Assembly (NCBI GenBank): GCA_002399765.1
Contig: DHEG01000015.1
Location: 90,471-154,470, forward strand
DNA from: Caryophanales bacterium UBA4856
GTDB taxonomy: Bacteria; Bacillota_I; Bacilli_A; RFN20; CAG-288
DNA length: 64,000 nt
Direction: 5' to 3'
Positions 23,981-32,915 of the stretch are shown piece by piece. The notes under the pieces were generated by a model that ran no database searches, was not told the origin of the DNA, and saw only the letters and a list, made by a program, of their open reading frames with translations. Numbering within the stretch: the first letter of the stretch is position 1; each line of letters begins with the position of its first letter. Position numbers and translations under genes: made by a program.

Positions 23981-24699
23981 AAAGTGGAACCGGCGAGAAG
24001 ATAAAATCTTCAGTCAAGGAGTGGTTTAGGAAACTACCATACAACTTTGCGTATTTTCTCCTTCATGGGGGTTGGCTTGTTTTCGTGCTCTTCTTTTTGG
24101 ATCTGGGGACAAAGCTTGGCCTAGAGGCCTACTACGGCGGAGAGGAGACGAATGGGGCCACTCTCTCCCTTTTGTGGTATGGGAACGGCAAGAACATCCT
24201 GGGAATCGGACTCGTCTACAACGAGGGGATAAGCTTTGGCAAATTCCCGCAGCTACGGCCTTTCTTCACGGCAGTCTCCGTGATTGTCGGATTGGTCTTG
24301 GTCGTGTACCTGTCATACCATTTCGAGCGCAAACCATGGCATCTTCGCTATGCCCTTTACCTGATAATAGCCGGTGATTTTGGCAATTTCATCGACAGGG
24401 CCTTCTATCCGAATGGCGTCATCGATTGGATTGCCGTGGGAAACGACGATTGGCCAACAGGTCTTTCCTATATTTGCAATTTGGCTGATGTCTTCCTTTC
24501 GTTCGGCTTGGTTTTGCTATTGGTTTCCCTGATCCTGTCTTCGATCGACCAAAGCAAGGAAGAGAAAGAGGCGGTATCCAGAGCCAAGGAAAGCAAGGCA
24601 AAGACGGGAAAGGCCAAAGATGATGCCGATGAGCTCAAGGATCTCAAAGACAGTCTCAACAACTCAAAGAAGGGCGATGGAAACGATGGCGAAAAATGA
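23977..24699 (+). CDS. lspA: Lipoprotein signal peptidase (LspA) with an extended charged C-terminal tail
   Basis: A 240-residue membrane aspartyl protease that removes signal peptides from diacylglyceryl-prolipoproteins. The catalytic signatures are GDFGNFIDRAFYPNGVIDWI and ICNLADVFLSFG, each with one of the two catalytic Asp residues. Four membrane helices are visible. It is longer than the usual 150-170 residues: about 30 extra N-terminal residues and a highly charged tail of about 55 residues (QSKEEKEAVSRAKESK onward). Its substrates in this window include the ZnuA-like and M6 protease-like lipoproteins. It is coupled to ileS by a 4-base overlap, the conserved ileS-lspA-rluD arrangement. 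Confidence 0.93.
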   Translation: MKSGTGEKIKSSVKEWFRKLPYNFAYFLLHGGWLVFVLFFLDLGTKLGLEAYYGGEETNGATLSLLWYGNGKNILGIGLVYNEGISFGKFPQLRPFFTAVSVIVGLVLVVYLSYHFERKPWHLRYALYLIIAGDFGNFIDRAFYPNGVIDWIAVGNDDWPTGLSYICNLADVFLSFGLVLLLVSLILSSIDQSKEEKEAVSRAKESKAKTGKAKDDADELKDLKDSLNNSKKGDGNDGEK

Positions 24700-25639
24700 G
24701 AAGACTATTGTTCTCGAAATAGGTGGAAGGCTTGATTCGGCCTTGGCCGCTTCTTTGTCCATATCCCGAAACAAGGCTCAGGAGTTGATCGAGAAGGGGG
24801 TGACAATCGGCGGGAAGATATGCCAAAAGCCTTCTTTTAGGGTCTTGGCCAACCAAGAGGTTTCCTATGTACCGCTAGAGCAAGAACCCTCGACGATAAT
24901 ACCCAACCCAAACATAAAAGTAAGCATCGTCTTCGAGGACAAATACCTCATGGTATTGAACAAGCCACGGGGACTCGTGGTCCATACTGCTACCGGGCAT
25001 TATGCCGATACTTTGGTCAATTATCTTGTCACCCTGAAAGACGAGTTCGAATTCGACGAGGAGGAGATGGCCGGAGGGCGTCCAGGGATCGTCCACCGCC
25101 TCGACAAAGATACTTCCGGTCTCCTTTTGGTAGCGAAGACTACTGATGCCGAAAGGGCTTTGCAGACTCAGATCAGGGAACACCGAGTCGACAGGGAATA
25201 CCTCGCCATTTGCGAAGGAGACGCAAACGAGGATCGTTTCACGATAGATGTCCCCTTGCTTAAGCCCAACCATTCCCAACACAAGGCCATGCCAAGTCCA
25301 AAGGGCCTGGTAGCGGTTACCCACTTCGAGAAACTGTGGTTCGCAAATGGAGCCAGTCTGGTAAAGTGCAAGTTGGAAACTGGTAGGACACACCAGATAA
25401 GGGCTCATTTGGCATATATAGGTCATCCGATCATCGGTGACAAACTATATTGCGACAAGGTGGATCATCGCTTTGAGTCGGGGCAACTGCTGCACGCCTT
25501 CCGCATCACCTTCACTCACCCGATGACAAACAGGAAGATGACCTTCATCGCCAGACCCGATGACTACTTTATCGATGCGATAAGGGTCTTCAATCCTTCA
25601 TACCTAGAGAAGATCAACGTGGAATTCGGTAATTCCTGA
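24686..25639 (+). CDS. rluD: RluD-family pseudouridine synthase
   Basis: A 317-residue enzyme. An N-terminal S4 RNA-binding domain (RLDSALAASLSISRNKAQELIEKG) precedes the catalytic domain with the active-site Asp in GIVHRLDKDTSGLLLVAK and the later LETGRTHQIRAHLAYIGHPIIGD motif. It isomerises uridines in large-subunit rRNA. The ATG at 24686 (MAKNEK) overlaps lspA by 14 bases; the ATG at 24677 is an equal-frame alternative. An upstream extension to 24620 lies within the lspA tail and is not needed. Its 3' end overlaps the convergent rnhC gene by 26 bases. Confidence 0.93.
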   Translation: MAKNEKTIVLEIGGRLDSALAASLSISRNKAQELIEKGVTIGGKICQKPSFRVLANQEVSYVPLEQEPSTIIPNPNIKVSIVFEDKYLMVLNKPRGLVVHTATGHYADTLVNYLVTLKDEFEFDEEEMAGGRPGIVHRLDKDTSGLLLVAKTTDAERALQTQIREHRVDREYLAICEGDANEDRFTIDVPLLKPNHSQHKAMPSPKGLVAVTHFEKLWFANGASLVKCKLETGRTHQIRAHLAYIGHPIIGDKLYCDKVDHRFESGQLLHAFRITFTHPMTNRKMTFIARPDDYFIDAIRVFNPSYLEKINVEFGNS

Positions 25640-26525
25640 AAAACCTCTTGACGTATTTGGCGGCCTTGGCACTCCCGTTTATCTCAACGCACCTGTGATA
25701 GGCATCATCGACATCCGGCCCTGCGCCCTTGGGGATTATCATGCCCAACTCTTTCTCCATCTTTTCCCAGTATTCGAGGAATTCGTATCTGGCTATTACG
25801 GATGCGGCGGCAACGGAGGGATAGTGGCTCTCGCCCTTCGTCTTGAATATGATGGGATTCCTTATTATGGCCGACCCAACGTATTTTCGATAAAGTCCTT
25901 CACGCTCGAATTGATCGACGAAGACCGTCACTGCATTGGAGATGCCATACTTCTCCTCCAGTTTCGAGTGAGCCAGGTTATGAAGCCTTGCCAATAGCCA
26001 ATGAGTGGAGAAGCCTTTGGAGATGTAGGAATCCACTTTGTTTGCCGAACACAAGACGGTGTAATGCTTAATCCCGTTGCAAAGGCGCTTGCCGATGTAA
26101 AGCATGTGGGCATCCGTCAACTTCTTTGAATCCTTCACCCCCAATTGCTTTAGAAGTCCCATCTCGGAAGGGAGGAAGTAAGTGGCCGTTACCACCATCG
26201 GCCCGAAGAAATCCCCGACGCCCACCTCATCGGAGCCAATCTGCTCGCCGATGTCGTCGTAATTACCGGATCCTGTCCGAACGATGGCCTTGGCGTTCTT
26301 CTCGAAGGTCTGCGCCTCCAATAGGGCATTGCCATGTCCGCCCATAAAGACAACGGTAAAGGAATCCGGGCTTTTGGTCCGATATCCCTTTACTTCCACC
26401 CCGTCACCGGTGGTAGTCTGGAAAAGGTCATAGGGCCTATGGGGGTTGTTCAAAGGCCTCACCCCATAGAATTCCATTATTTCATCGACCTTTGCCCGGT
26501 CGGCTTTGATTTTTGCAATATCCAT
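25614..26525 (-). CDS. rnhC: Ribonuclease HIII
   Basis: A 303-residue type 2 RNase H that cleaves RNA in RNA:DNA hybrids. The N-terminal TBP-like domain (about residues 1-80) precedes the catalytic domain, with the acidic signature GSDEVGVGDFFGPMVV and the later YPSVAAASVIAR and KGAGPDVDDAYH. The N-terminal domain and the VGxGDFFGP form identify RnhC rather than RnhB. It sits next to mutS2, as in many Firmicutes, but on the opposite strand. The Shine-Dalgarno site before the ATG is weak. Confidence 0.94.
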   Translation of the reverse strand: MDIAKIKADRAKVDEIMEFYGVRPLNNPHRPYDLFQTTTGDGVEVKGYRTKSPDSFTVVFMGGHGNALLEAQTFEKNAKAIVRTGSGNYDDIGEQIGSDEVGVGDFFGPMVVTATYFLPSEMGLLKQLGVKDSKKLTDAHMLYIGKRLCNGIKHYTVLCSANKVDSYISKGFSTHWLLARLHNLAHSKLEEKYGISNAVTVFVDQFEREGLYRKYVGSAIIRNPIIFKTKGESHYPSVAAASVIARYEFLEYWEKMEKELGMIIPKGAGPDVDDAYHRCVEINGSAKAAKYVKRFFRNYRIPR

Positions 26526-26584
26526 CGTGCTTAAGGATATATCAAAAAGGGAAGAGAAAGAAAATCAAGCAAGATAAGTTAACT

Positions 26585-26612
26585 TTGATGGCTAAAGGCG
26601 ATAATAGATAAT
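26585..26612 (+). promoter_or_regulatory. Promoter of mutS2-uvrC
   Basis: -35 TTGATG (26585-26590), a 16-base spacer, -10 GATAAT (26607-26612, 5 of 6). AGGAT lies about 9 bases before the mutS2 ATG. Confidence 0.5.
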
Positions 26613-26634
26613 ATGGCTCACAGGATAAGTTCAA

Positions 26635-28953
26635 ATGGATAGACAAATCGCAGGCGAGTTGAATCAAATAAAGGAATCGCTAAAGGATTACTTTAAGAGT
26701 GGATTCAACGTCACGGACCAATCACTGGTAGCTCTGTCCGCTGATTCACGTAAGATTGCCAAGGATCATGTTTTCCTTAGGGAGATAATGGCCTTTTCCG
26801 AAAGCGGCAAGAGCCCTGATCTTTTGCCTGTACCCGACCTTTCCCTGGCGATGAAGAAACTCGAAAAAGGCGTAAGTCTAGAAGTAGGGGAATTGTTGGG
26901 CCTGCATGCCCTTATAGTAGCCTGCAATGATCTATGGGACAAATTCGCAACAACGAACTCCTATCCATCACTAAAGGATGTCGCGCTTGACATCGTTAAC
27001 ATGCCGGATATGCTGCGTCAGCTAGACAATACCTTCTCACCCGATGGGGAAGTCTTGGATACAGCGTCTGGTACCCTCATGTCGATAAGGAAGGAACTAA
27101 AGGATCTCACCGCAAAAGAGGGGGCGGTCTTTTCGCATATCAGGACCAAATACAAGGATTACCTCGAGCTCCCCGATCCAGTGTTGAGAAACGGGGCCCT
27201 CACCTTGGCAGTGAAAGCACCATATAGAGGCCAAGTGCCCGGAATCACGGTCGACCATTCCTCTTCGGGCCAGACCTTGTTCGTTATACCTTACGACCTT
27301 TTGGAATACGAGAACAAGAAGGAGAAACTAAAGGGAGACGAGATTAGCGAAATCGACCGAATAATTAGTGCCCTGTCGAAGGCCTTCGCCGCAAGGCTTT
27401 CGGCTTTGTCGCGAAACTATTATTCCTATAACCTCCTGGACTCTTATGTGGCAAAGGTTTCGTTCGGTTCCACGTACGATGGTTCATTGGCTGAGATATC
27501 CGCCAACGAGTTGAGGATAACCAATTTCATCCATCCCTTGATCAGCTTGGACAAAGCCGTCCCCAATTCAATCCAAATGGGCAACGGAAAGCCTAAGATC
27601 CTGATTGTTTCCGGACCAAATGCAGGTGGAAAATCGGTGCTCCTGAAATCGATAGCCTTGGCCGCTTACATGAATCAAATCGGGCTTTTGGTCCCTGCCA
27701 GGGGATACGTGTCAATGCCTATTTTCGACAACATCTTTGTCCTCACTGGCGATAGCGAGTCCCTTTCCGGCAATCTCTCGTCTTTCTCCGGCCATCTGAA
27801 GGGGCTAAACCAGATGTACAAGGAGGCTACTTCTAAATCATTGGTACTTGTTGACGAGATAGGGCAGGGAACCTCACCAGAGGATGGGGAGGCAATTGGC
27901 TATGCCTTCATAAAGCATATGGAAAACATAGGTGCCTTCGGTATCTTCACGACCCATTACGATGGCTTGAAAAAGATGGCCCTGACCGATTCGAACATAA
28001 TGTCCGGCGCCATGGAGTTCTCCAAGGAAACGCTAAGCCCCTCCTTTAGGTTCATGTCTGGAGCCGTAGGTAACTCCTATGCCTTCGAAGTCGCAAAGAA
28101 GGCCGGTATGGCAAGCGAGCTGCTCGATACCGCAAGGGAATTCAAGGAGAGCCAAAAGAGATTCGACTCCGAGAAACTGGAGCAGGAATTAACCCAAAAG
28201 ATCCAAACGGTAAATGCCCTTGAGAAAGGCTTGGAGGAGAAGCTCGCAAGCGCAAACGAACTGCTGAGGAGAAGAGCCAAAGAGGAAAAGGAACTGGAAG
28301 ATGCCAAAGAGGGCATACGCAAGGGGGCCGAAGTTAAAATCGCCAAGGCCGCGGAAGATCGCATCGCTGAATTGGACAGACTTTGGTCGCAGGGGAACAA
28401 AAAGACCCTCCCCTTCAATCAAAGAAGCAAAATCAAAGGCGAACTGAGAAGAGAAGGAGGGTTAGTAGATGAAGGCACCGACGAATACGGTAATGTCATG
28501 GAAAAGATCAAGGAAGGAGATATAGTCGTCTATCAAGACATGGTCGGAAAGGTAGAATCCATAGGTACAAAGAAGGCCACTTTCCTGTACAATGGCCTCT
28601 CCATGACCGTTCCTTTGGCCGATCTTAGGAGGAGCGATGCCGCAAGTCTGCCACCAGTTCAAAGTCAGTCGAATAACATAGACCAAGAGCTTTTGGGGCG
28701 TGCTTCTAAAGGATCAAGCAGGCTCAATGTCATTGGAATGACCGTCTTTGAGGCTTTACCAGAAGTTGACAAGTTCCTCGACGATGCCCTTGTCGCCAAC
28801 ATCAAGCAGGTTACCATAGTCCATGGTATGGGAACCTTTGCCTTGAGAAACGGAATATGGGATCATCTAAAGAGATTGAAATTCGTGAAATCCTTCAGGG
28901 AAGGCGGGGAAGGCGAAGGCGCTTTGGGAGCCACCGTAGTCATCCTTAAATGA
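26635..28953 (+). CDS. mutS2: MutS2 (ribosome-collision / recombination ATPase) with an altered Smr domain
   Basis: A 772-residue MutS2. Order: clamp/lever region, ATPase with Walker A (SGPNAGGKSVLLK, near residue 327), Walker B (LVLVDEIGQGTSPEDGEA) and the ABC-like signature region, a Lys/Glu-rich coiled coil (about 505-600), a KOW-like segment (GDIVVYQDMVGKVES), and a C-terminal Smr domain from about residue 695. The Smr domain deviates: the usual LDLRG is LNVIG and the usual HGKGTGALR is HGMGTFALR. Nuclease activity may be reduced. Known MutS2 roles are splitting collided ribosomes and suppressing recombination. uvrC follows after 9 bases. Confidence 0.93.
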   Translation: MDRQIAGELNQIKESLKDYFKSGFNVTDQSLVALSADSRKIAKDHVFLREIMAFSESGKSPDLLPVPDLSLAMKKLEKGVSLEVGELLGLHALIVACNDLWDKFATTNSYPSLKDVALDIVNMPDMLRQLDNTFSPDGEVLDTASGTLMSIRKELKDLTAKEGAVFSHIRTKYKDYLELPDPVLRNGALTLAVKAPYRGQVPGITVDHSSSGQTLFVIPYDLLEYENKKEKLKGDEISEIDRIISALSKAFAARLSALSRNYYSYNLLDSYVAKVSFGSTYDGSLAEISANELRITNFIHPLISLDKAVPNSIQMGNGKPKILIVSGPNAGGKSVLLKSIALAAYMNQIGLLVPARGYVSMPIFDNIFVLTGDSESLSGNLSSFSGHLKGLNQMYKEATSKSLVLVDEIGQGTSPEDGEAIGYAFIKHMENIGAFGIFTTHYDGLKKMALTDSNIMSGAMEFSKETLSPSFRFMSGAVGNSYAFEVAKKAGMASELLDTAREFKESQKRFDSEKLEQELTQKIQTVNALEKGLEEKLASANELLRRRAKEEKELEDAKEGIRKGAEVKIAKAAEDRIAELDRLWSQGNKKTLPFNQRSKIKGELRREGGLVDEGTDEYGNVMEKIKEGDIVVYQDMVGKVESIGTKKATFLYNGLSMTVPLADLRRSDAASLPPVQSQSNNIDQELLGRASKGSSRLNVIGMTVFEALPEVDKFLDDALVANIKQVTIVHGMGTFALRNGIWDHLKRLKFVKSFREGGEGEGALGATVVILK

Positions 28954-28962
28954 TCTTCTGCA

Positions 28963-30777
28963 ATGAACGAGATACTTAAAAAGAAAATAGCACTGCTGCC
29001 CGATAGGCCAGGTTCCTATCAGATGAAAGACAGGAACGGCACCATCATCTACGTGGGCAAGGCGAAATCACTGGTCAAGAGGGTGAAACAATATTTCACC
29101 CGACCTCAATTCGGTAAAGTTGCAAAGATGGTAACGGAAATCACCGATTTCGATACCATTGAGACCAACTCCGAAAAAGAGGCCCTCCTCCTTGAAATAA
29201 ACCTCATCCAAAAATACTATCCCAAATTCAACATCCTGCTGAAGGATGGCATGATGTATCCCTACATTGCCGTCAAGAAGGGTGGTATGCCTTCGCTGAA
29301 GATTGCCCATAAGCCTAACGATCGCCATTACGATTACTTTGGTCCTTATCCAAACTCCGGTGCGGCATACAAGGTAATCAACATCCTGAACATGGTCTAT
29401 CCAATAATGGAAGCTGATGTCCATAGCGGTAGGCCGAACCTGTATTGGTACTTGCATCAGCTTATGTATCCCGACGCCCAAAAAGAGGGGAAGATGGACC
29501 CCGAATTCATTCGCAAGAAGGTCTACGCCTTCCTTAATGGGGACACTTCCGACGTAATCTACCGCTACAAAGAGCAGATGGAAAAGGCCGCAGCGGCGTT
29601 GGACTTTGAACGCGCCGAAGAGTTCAAAGAGAAAATCCAGGACATAGAAAGTACCACATCGTCGCAAAAGATCATGATGAAGGATCGAATCGATCGCGAT
29701 GTCTTCGCCTATTCGGTAAGGGAAGGATATGTTGCCATGATCTTCCTTCTGTACCGGAAGGGAATCCTTTTGGGAAAGAACTTATACGTAGATGAAATAA
29801 GCGAGGATTTGGGGGAGGAGATTCAATCGGCAATATGCCAGTTCTACGTAAATCATCCCAAGCCCAAGGAGTTGATCTTGGCGGACAAGGAGATAAGCCA
29901 AGCCTTGTCAGAGGCTTTGGACATCACCATAACCGTTCCGGTGAGGGGTCTCAAGAAGGACTTGCTTCTGATGGCCTTGGACAATGCCAAGGCAGGTTTG
30001 GACCAACACTTCATGACCGCCCGCTTGGAAGACAACGTCTTCGATTTGCTGACGGTATTGCAGAACAAATTGAATATGGACAGACCGCCTTTGGAAATCG
30101 AGCTTTTCGATAACGCCCATACCCAAGGCCAGGATGCCGTGGGAGGAATGGTGACCTTCGTGAACGGGAAGCCGGCCAAAGAGCTTTACCGGAGATTCAA
30201 TATCCACCAGCCGAACAAGGCGGATGATATGGCTTCTATGAAGGAAGTCATTTTCCGTAGATGTGCCAGGATTGTTCATGATCAATTGAAGCCACCTGAT
30301 TTGATAATTGTCGATGGTGGAATTACGCAGGTGGAAGCGGCAAGAGAGGCTATATCATCATCGGGAATCAAGGGCGTCAAGTTGGCAGGCCTGGTCAAGA
30401 ACGACAAACACGAGACCAATTCCTTGATGGATGGCGATACCGGGGAGCTGATTCCCCTGGATCGGCGTTCGCCTTTGTTCTTCTTGCTCATGAGGATGCA
30501 GGATGAAGTTCACCGCTACGCCATTACGGTACATAGGGGCAAGAGGGCCAAATCCTTATTCACCTCTTTCTTCGACGACATTCCGGGCATCGGCCTCAAG
30601 AAGAAGGAGCGACTGCTGGATGCGTACCCTACCATGGAATCTTTGCTTAACGCCACCGAAGGCGAAATAGCACAACTTACCGATTCGAAATCGGCAATGA
30701 GAGTGTTCGAGAAGATCCAATCCCTCAAGATCCAGCAGGAAATGATGGACAGGGCCGCAGGGTACAAAAAAAGTTGA
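28963..30777 (+). CDS. uvrC: Excinuclease ABC subunit C
   Basis: A 604-residue nucleotide-excision-repair nuclease. It has an N-terminal GIY-YIG domain (PGSYQMKDRNGTIIYVGKAKSLVKRV), a UVR/UvrB-binding motif (MEKAAAALDFERAEEFKEKIQ) near residue 210, an RNase H-like C-terminal nuclease domain (IVDGGITQVEAA), and a C-terminal helix-hairpin-helix region (IPGIGLKKKERLLDAYPTMESLLNATEGEI). It makes both incisions around the lesion. It shares a transcript with mutS2; no clear Shine-Dalgarno site lies in the 9-base gap. No terminator is obvious before the next promoter at 30782. Confidence 0.96.
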   Translation: MNEILKKKIALLPDRPGSYQMKDRNGTIIYVGKAKSLVKRVKQYFTRPQFGKVAKMVTEITDFDTIETNSEKEALLLEINLIQKYYPKFNILLKDGMMYPYIAVKKGGMPSLKIAHKPNDRHYDYFGPYPNSGAAYKVINILNMVYPIMEADVHSGRPNLYWYLHQLMYPDAQKEGKMDPEFIRKKVYAFLNGDTSDVIYRYKEQMEKAAAALDFERAEEFKEKIQDIESTTSSQKIMMKDRIDRDVFAYSVREGYVAMIFLLYRKGILLGKNLYVDEISEDLGEEIQSAICQFYVNHPKPKELILADKEISQALSEALDITITVPVRGLKKDLLLMALDNAKAGLDQHFMTARLEDNVFDLLTVLQNKLNMDRPPLEIELFDNAHTQGQDAVGGMVTFVNGKPAKELYRRFNIHQPNKADDMASMKEVIFRRCARIVHDQLKPPDLIIVDGGITQVEAAREAISSSGIKGVKLAGLVKNDKHETNSLMDGDTGELIPLDRRSPLFFLLMRMQDEVHRYAITVHRGKRAKSLFTSFFDDIPGIGLKKKERLLDAYPTMESLLNATEGEIAQLTDSKSAMRVFEKIQSLKIQQEMMDRAAGYKKS

Positions 30778-30781
30778 TAAA

Positions 30782-30809
30782 TTGAAAATCTGGGTCATTT
30801 TGCTATAAT
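30782..30809 (+). promoter_or_regulatory. Promoter of the P1B ATPase leader transcript
   Basis: -35 TTGAAA (30782-30787), a 16-base spacer, perfect -10 TATAAT (30804-30809). The predicted start near 30816 leaves an unusually long leader of about 168 bases before the ATG at 30984. Confidence 0.7.
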
Positions 30810-30815
30810 TGCGTC

Positions 30816-30995
30816 GGTGTCGGGGTTAAACCCCTGAGAAAAGATTCCGCATTTACCCAACTATCCTATAGAAACGAATGCGGCAGAAGGCTGGGCCTTC
30901 AGGCGTCACAAATTGAGATCTCACGGCAGGTATCTCGTTGTGACACCACCCCTGCCAAGGAAGATCCCAAGAAAGGATAGAAAATGTCTTGGGAA
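30816..30995 (+). promoter_or_regulatory. Structured 5' leader RNA (candidate riboswitch) of the P1B metal ATPase
   Basis: Perfect complementary arms, in order: GGTGTC 30816-30821 with GACACC 30942-30947 (closing helix); GGGG/CCCC 30822-30834; CCGCATT 30847-30853 with AATGCGG 30877-30883; GAAGGC/GCCTTC 30886-30900; GTCACAA 30905-30911 with TTGTGAC 30938-30944, enclosing GAGAT/ATCTC; the loop GGCAGG 30925-30930 with CCTGCC 30951-30956 (pseudoknot); and TCCCAAG 30965-30971 with CTTGGGA 30988-30994, whose 16-base loop holds the Shine-Dalgarno site and AUG. The closing helix and the GTCACAA helix share 3 bases, so they may alternate. No U-tract is present, so control of translation is more likely than attenuation. 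I cannot match it to a known class. Confidence 0.6.
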
Positions 30996-32867
30996 CGTAG
31001 AAGGAATATGATGCTCCTTTGCATTGTGTTGATGGCAATACTGATTGCCGTAATCCTTAGGGAAGGATTTGGCTTTGTCGGTGGTTTCGCCTTGCTTTCT
31101 CCGAGCTGGTTTGTGGCTCTCGCTGCCGCAGTGATAGTCGCGATCAACATGATAGTCGAGATGATCCAAACGTTTCGGTCTGGGAAAGTGGGAGTAGACA
31201 TTTTGGCTCTTACGGCCATTTTCGTAACCTTATTCATCGATGACAAATTCGGGAACGTGACTATCGAGGGCTATTGGGCTTCACTGATGATAATGGTAAT
31301 GATTACCGGTGGCCAGGCGCTGGAAGATTATGCCAGCAACAAAGCGCGGGCCAACCTGACCTTCCTTTTGAACCACAATCCAACCACAGCCCATGTCGTC
31401 AAAGACAGAATAGAAAAGGATGTCGACGTCAATTCGGTAAAGCCAGGGGACATACTCTCGATACGTACCGGGGAGTCCATACCAGTCGATGGAAGAGTCT
31501 TGAAGGGTCAGTCATACCTTGATGAATCCTCGATAAGCGGTGAATCGGCCTTGGTAGAGGCAACAGTTGGGACTGTTGTCCTATCGGGGGCCGTAAATGG
31601 CGATTCCCCTTTGACCATCGTAGCGTTGAAGACGGCAAAGACAAGCCAGTTTCAGACTATCGTCGAACTCGTGAAAGAAGCCGAGAGCAAACCTAGCAAA
31701 TTCGTGCGTGTGGCAGATAGATACGCCGTGCCATTCACCCTCGTCTCTTACCTTATCGCCGGCTTGGCTTGGCTTATCTATTGGGCCTTGAACGAAGACG
31801 CCTCGGTTGGCGAAGGATTTAGGAGAGCCGCTGAAGTTTTGGTCGTGGCATCACCTTGCCCATTGATATTGGCAGCCCCCATAGCCCTAGTATCAGGAAT
31901 GAGTCGGTCTTCCAAGAACGGGATCATAGTCAAGAATTCCGATGCCCTGGAGAGGCTTGCGGCCGTGAAGACCATCGCTTTCGACAAGACCGGGACGATA
32001 ACCAAAGGCGTTTTGGTGGTGGATGGGGTGTTCCCCACCGACGGAATCACCTCCGATGGCCTGGCTATCCTTACCGCCAGCGCAGAGCAAAACTCCAGCC
32101 ATATCGTCGCCAGGTCACTGGTGGATTACGTAGGCAAAAAAGCGCTATTGCCAGTGGAAGGGGTAAAGGAGATTCCCGGAAATGGTCTTTTGGCTAATGT
32201 CCAGGGGCACCAGGTGAAACTGGGCAAACGGGCTTTTGTCCTTCCGGACAAAGAAGGCAAGATAAACGAAACCTCGACATTCGTTTCAATAGATGGAAGA
32301 TACGCCGGATACATAACCTTCAAAGACATCGTGAGGCCAGAGTCGCGGAAGACACTTGAGAAACTGACCAGCTTAGGCATCAAGAAAACCATTTTGCTTA
32401 CTGGTGACAACGAAAGGATTGCCCAAGAAGTAGCCAAGGAAGTGGGTATTACGGACATCAAGGCAAATTGCCTGCCCCAAGACAAGATAGACGCCATAAC
32501 ATCACTAGGTAAAGAAGACAAGCCAATCGCAATGGTTGGGGATGGCATAAACGACGCCCCGGTCTTGGCTGCTGCCGATGTCGGTTTGGCGATGGGCGCC
32601 AGAGGCTCGGCAGCAGCGGCTCAATCTGCCGATATGGTCATACTTGTGGACGATTTCGCAAAGGTGGCGAAGAGCGTCGCGATATCGAAAGAGACTCTTA
32701 GGATTGCCCGGCAGTCGGTCTTGATTGGAATCTTCCTGTCCCTTCTTTTGGAAGTCATTGCCGCAACGGGAATAATTCCGGCCTTGATCGGGGCTTGCCT
32801 GCAGGAAGGGGTCGACCTGGTTTCAATATTCTCCGCCCTTAGGGCATTGCGAGACAATAAAAAATAG
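30984..32867 (+). CDS. Heavy-metal translocating P1B-type ATPase (SPCPL type)
   Basis: A 627-residue P-type ATPase without an N-terminal metal-binding domain. It has three to four N-terminal helices, an actuator domain with SGES (SSISGESALVE), the metal-path motif ASPCPLILAAPIA in place of CPC, phosphorylation site FDKTGTITKG (Asp near residue 334), the P1B-type His-Pro region replaced by SSHIVARSL, and hinge [18 protein letters not shown]. The xPCPL form belongs to a less-studied P1B group, so the metal (Co, Zn, Cd, Mn or Fe) is open. AAAGGA precedes the ATG by 6 bases. The long folded leader suggests control by an ion or metabolite. A decayed yccF gene follows. Confidence 0.88.
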   Translation: MSWERRRNMMLLCIVLMAILIAVILREGFGFVGGFALLSPSWFVALAAAVIVAINMIVEMIQTFRSGKVGVDILALTAIFVTLFIDDKFGNVTIEGYWASLMIMVMITGGQALEDYASNKARANLTFLLNHNPTTAHVVKDRIEKDVDVNSVKPGDILSIRTGESIPVDGRVLKGQSYLDESSISGESALVEATVGTVVLSGAVNGDSPLTIVALKTAKTSQFQTIVELVKEAESKPSKFVRVADRYAVPFTLVSYLIAGLAWLIYWALNEDASVGEGFRRAAEVLVVASPCPLILAAPIALVSGMSRSSKNGIIVKNSDALERLAAVKTIAFDKTGTITKGVLVVDGVFPTDGITSDGLAILTASAEQNSSHIVARSLVDYVGKKALLPVEGVKEIPGNGLLANVQGHQVKLGKRAFVLPDKEGKINETSTFVSIDGRYAGYITFKDIVRPESRKTLEKLTSLGIKKTILLTGDNERIAQEVAKEVGITDIKANCLPQDKIDAITSLGKEDKPIAMVGDGINDAPVLAAADVGLAMGARGSAAAAQSADMVILVDDFAKVAKSVAISKETLRIARQSVLIGIFLSLLLEVIAATGIIPALIGACLQEGVDLVSIFSALRALRDNKK

Positions 32868-32915
32868 AATATGTGCTTTAATTAATCGAGGCAACGAAAA
32901 GGAGGACAATAGGAA

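Noticed and set aside
30820-30900. Resemblance to a TPP riboswitch (CGGGG, CTGAGA, ACCC, AATGCGG in order)
   Set aside because: The P3 hairpin that must separate GGGG from CUGAGA is missing, the CUGA-UCC and GCG-AGGGA elements do not align, and the gene is a metal pump, not a thiamin gene.
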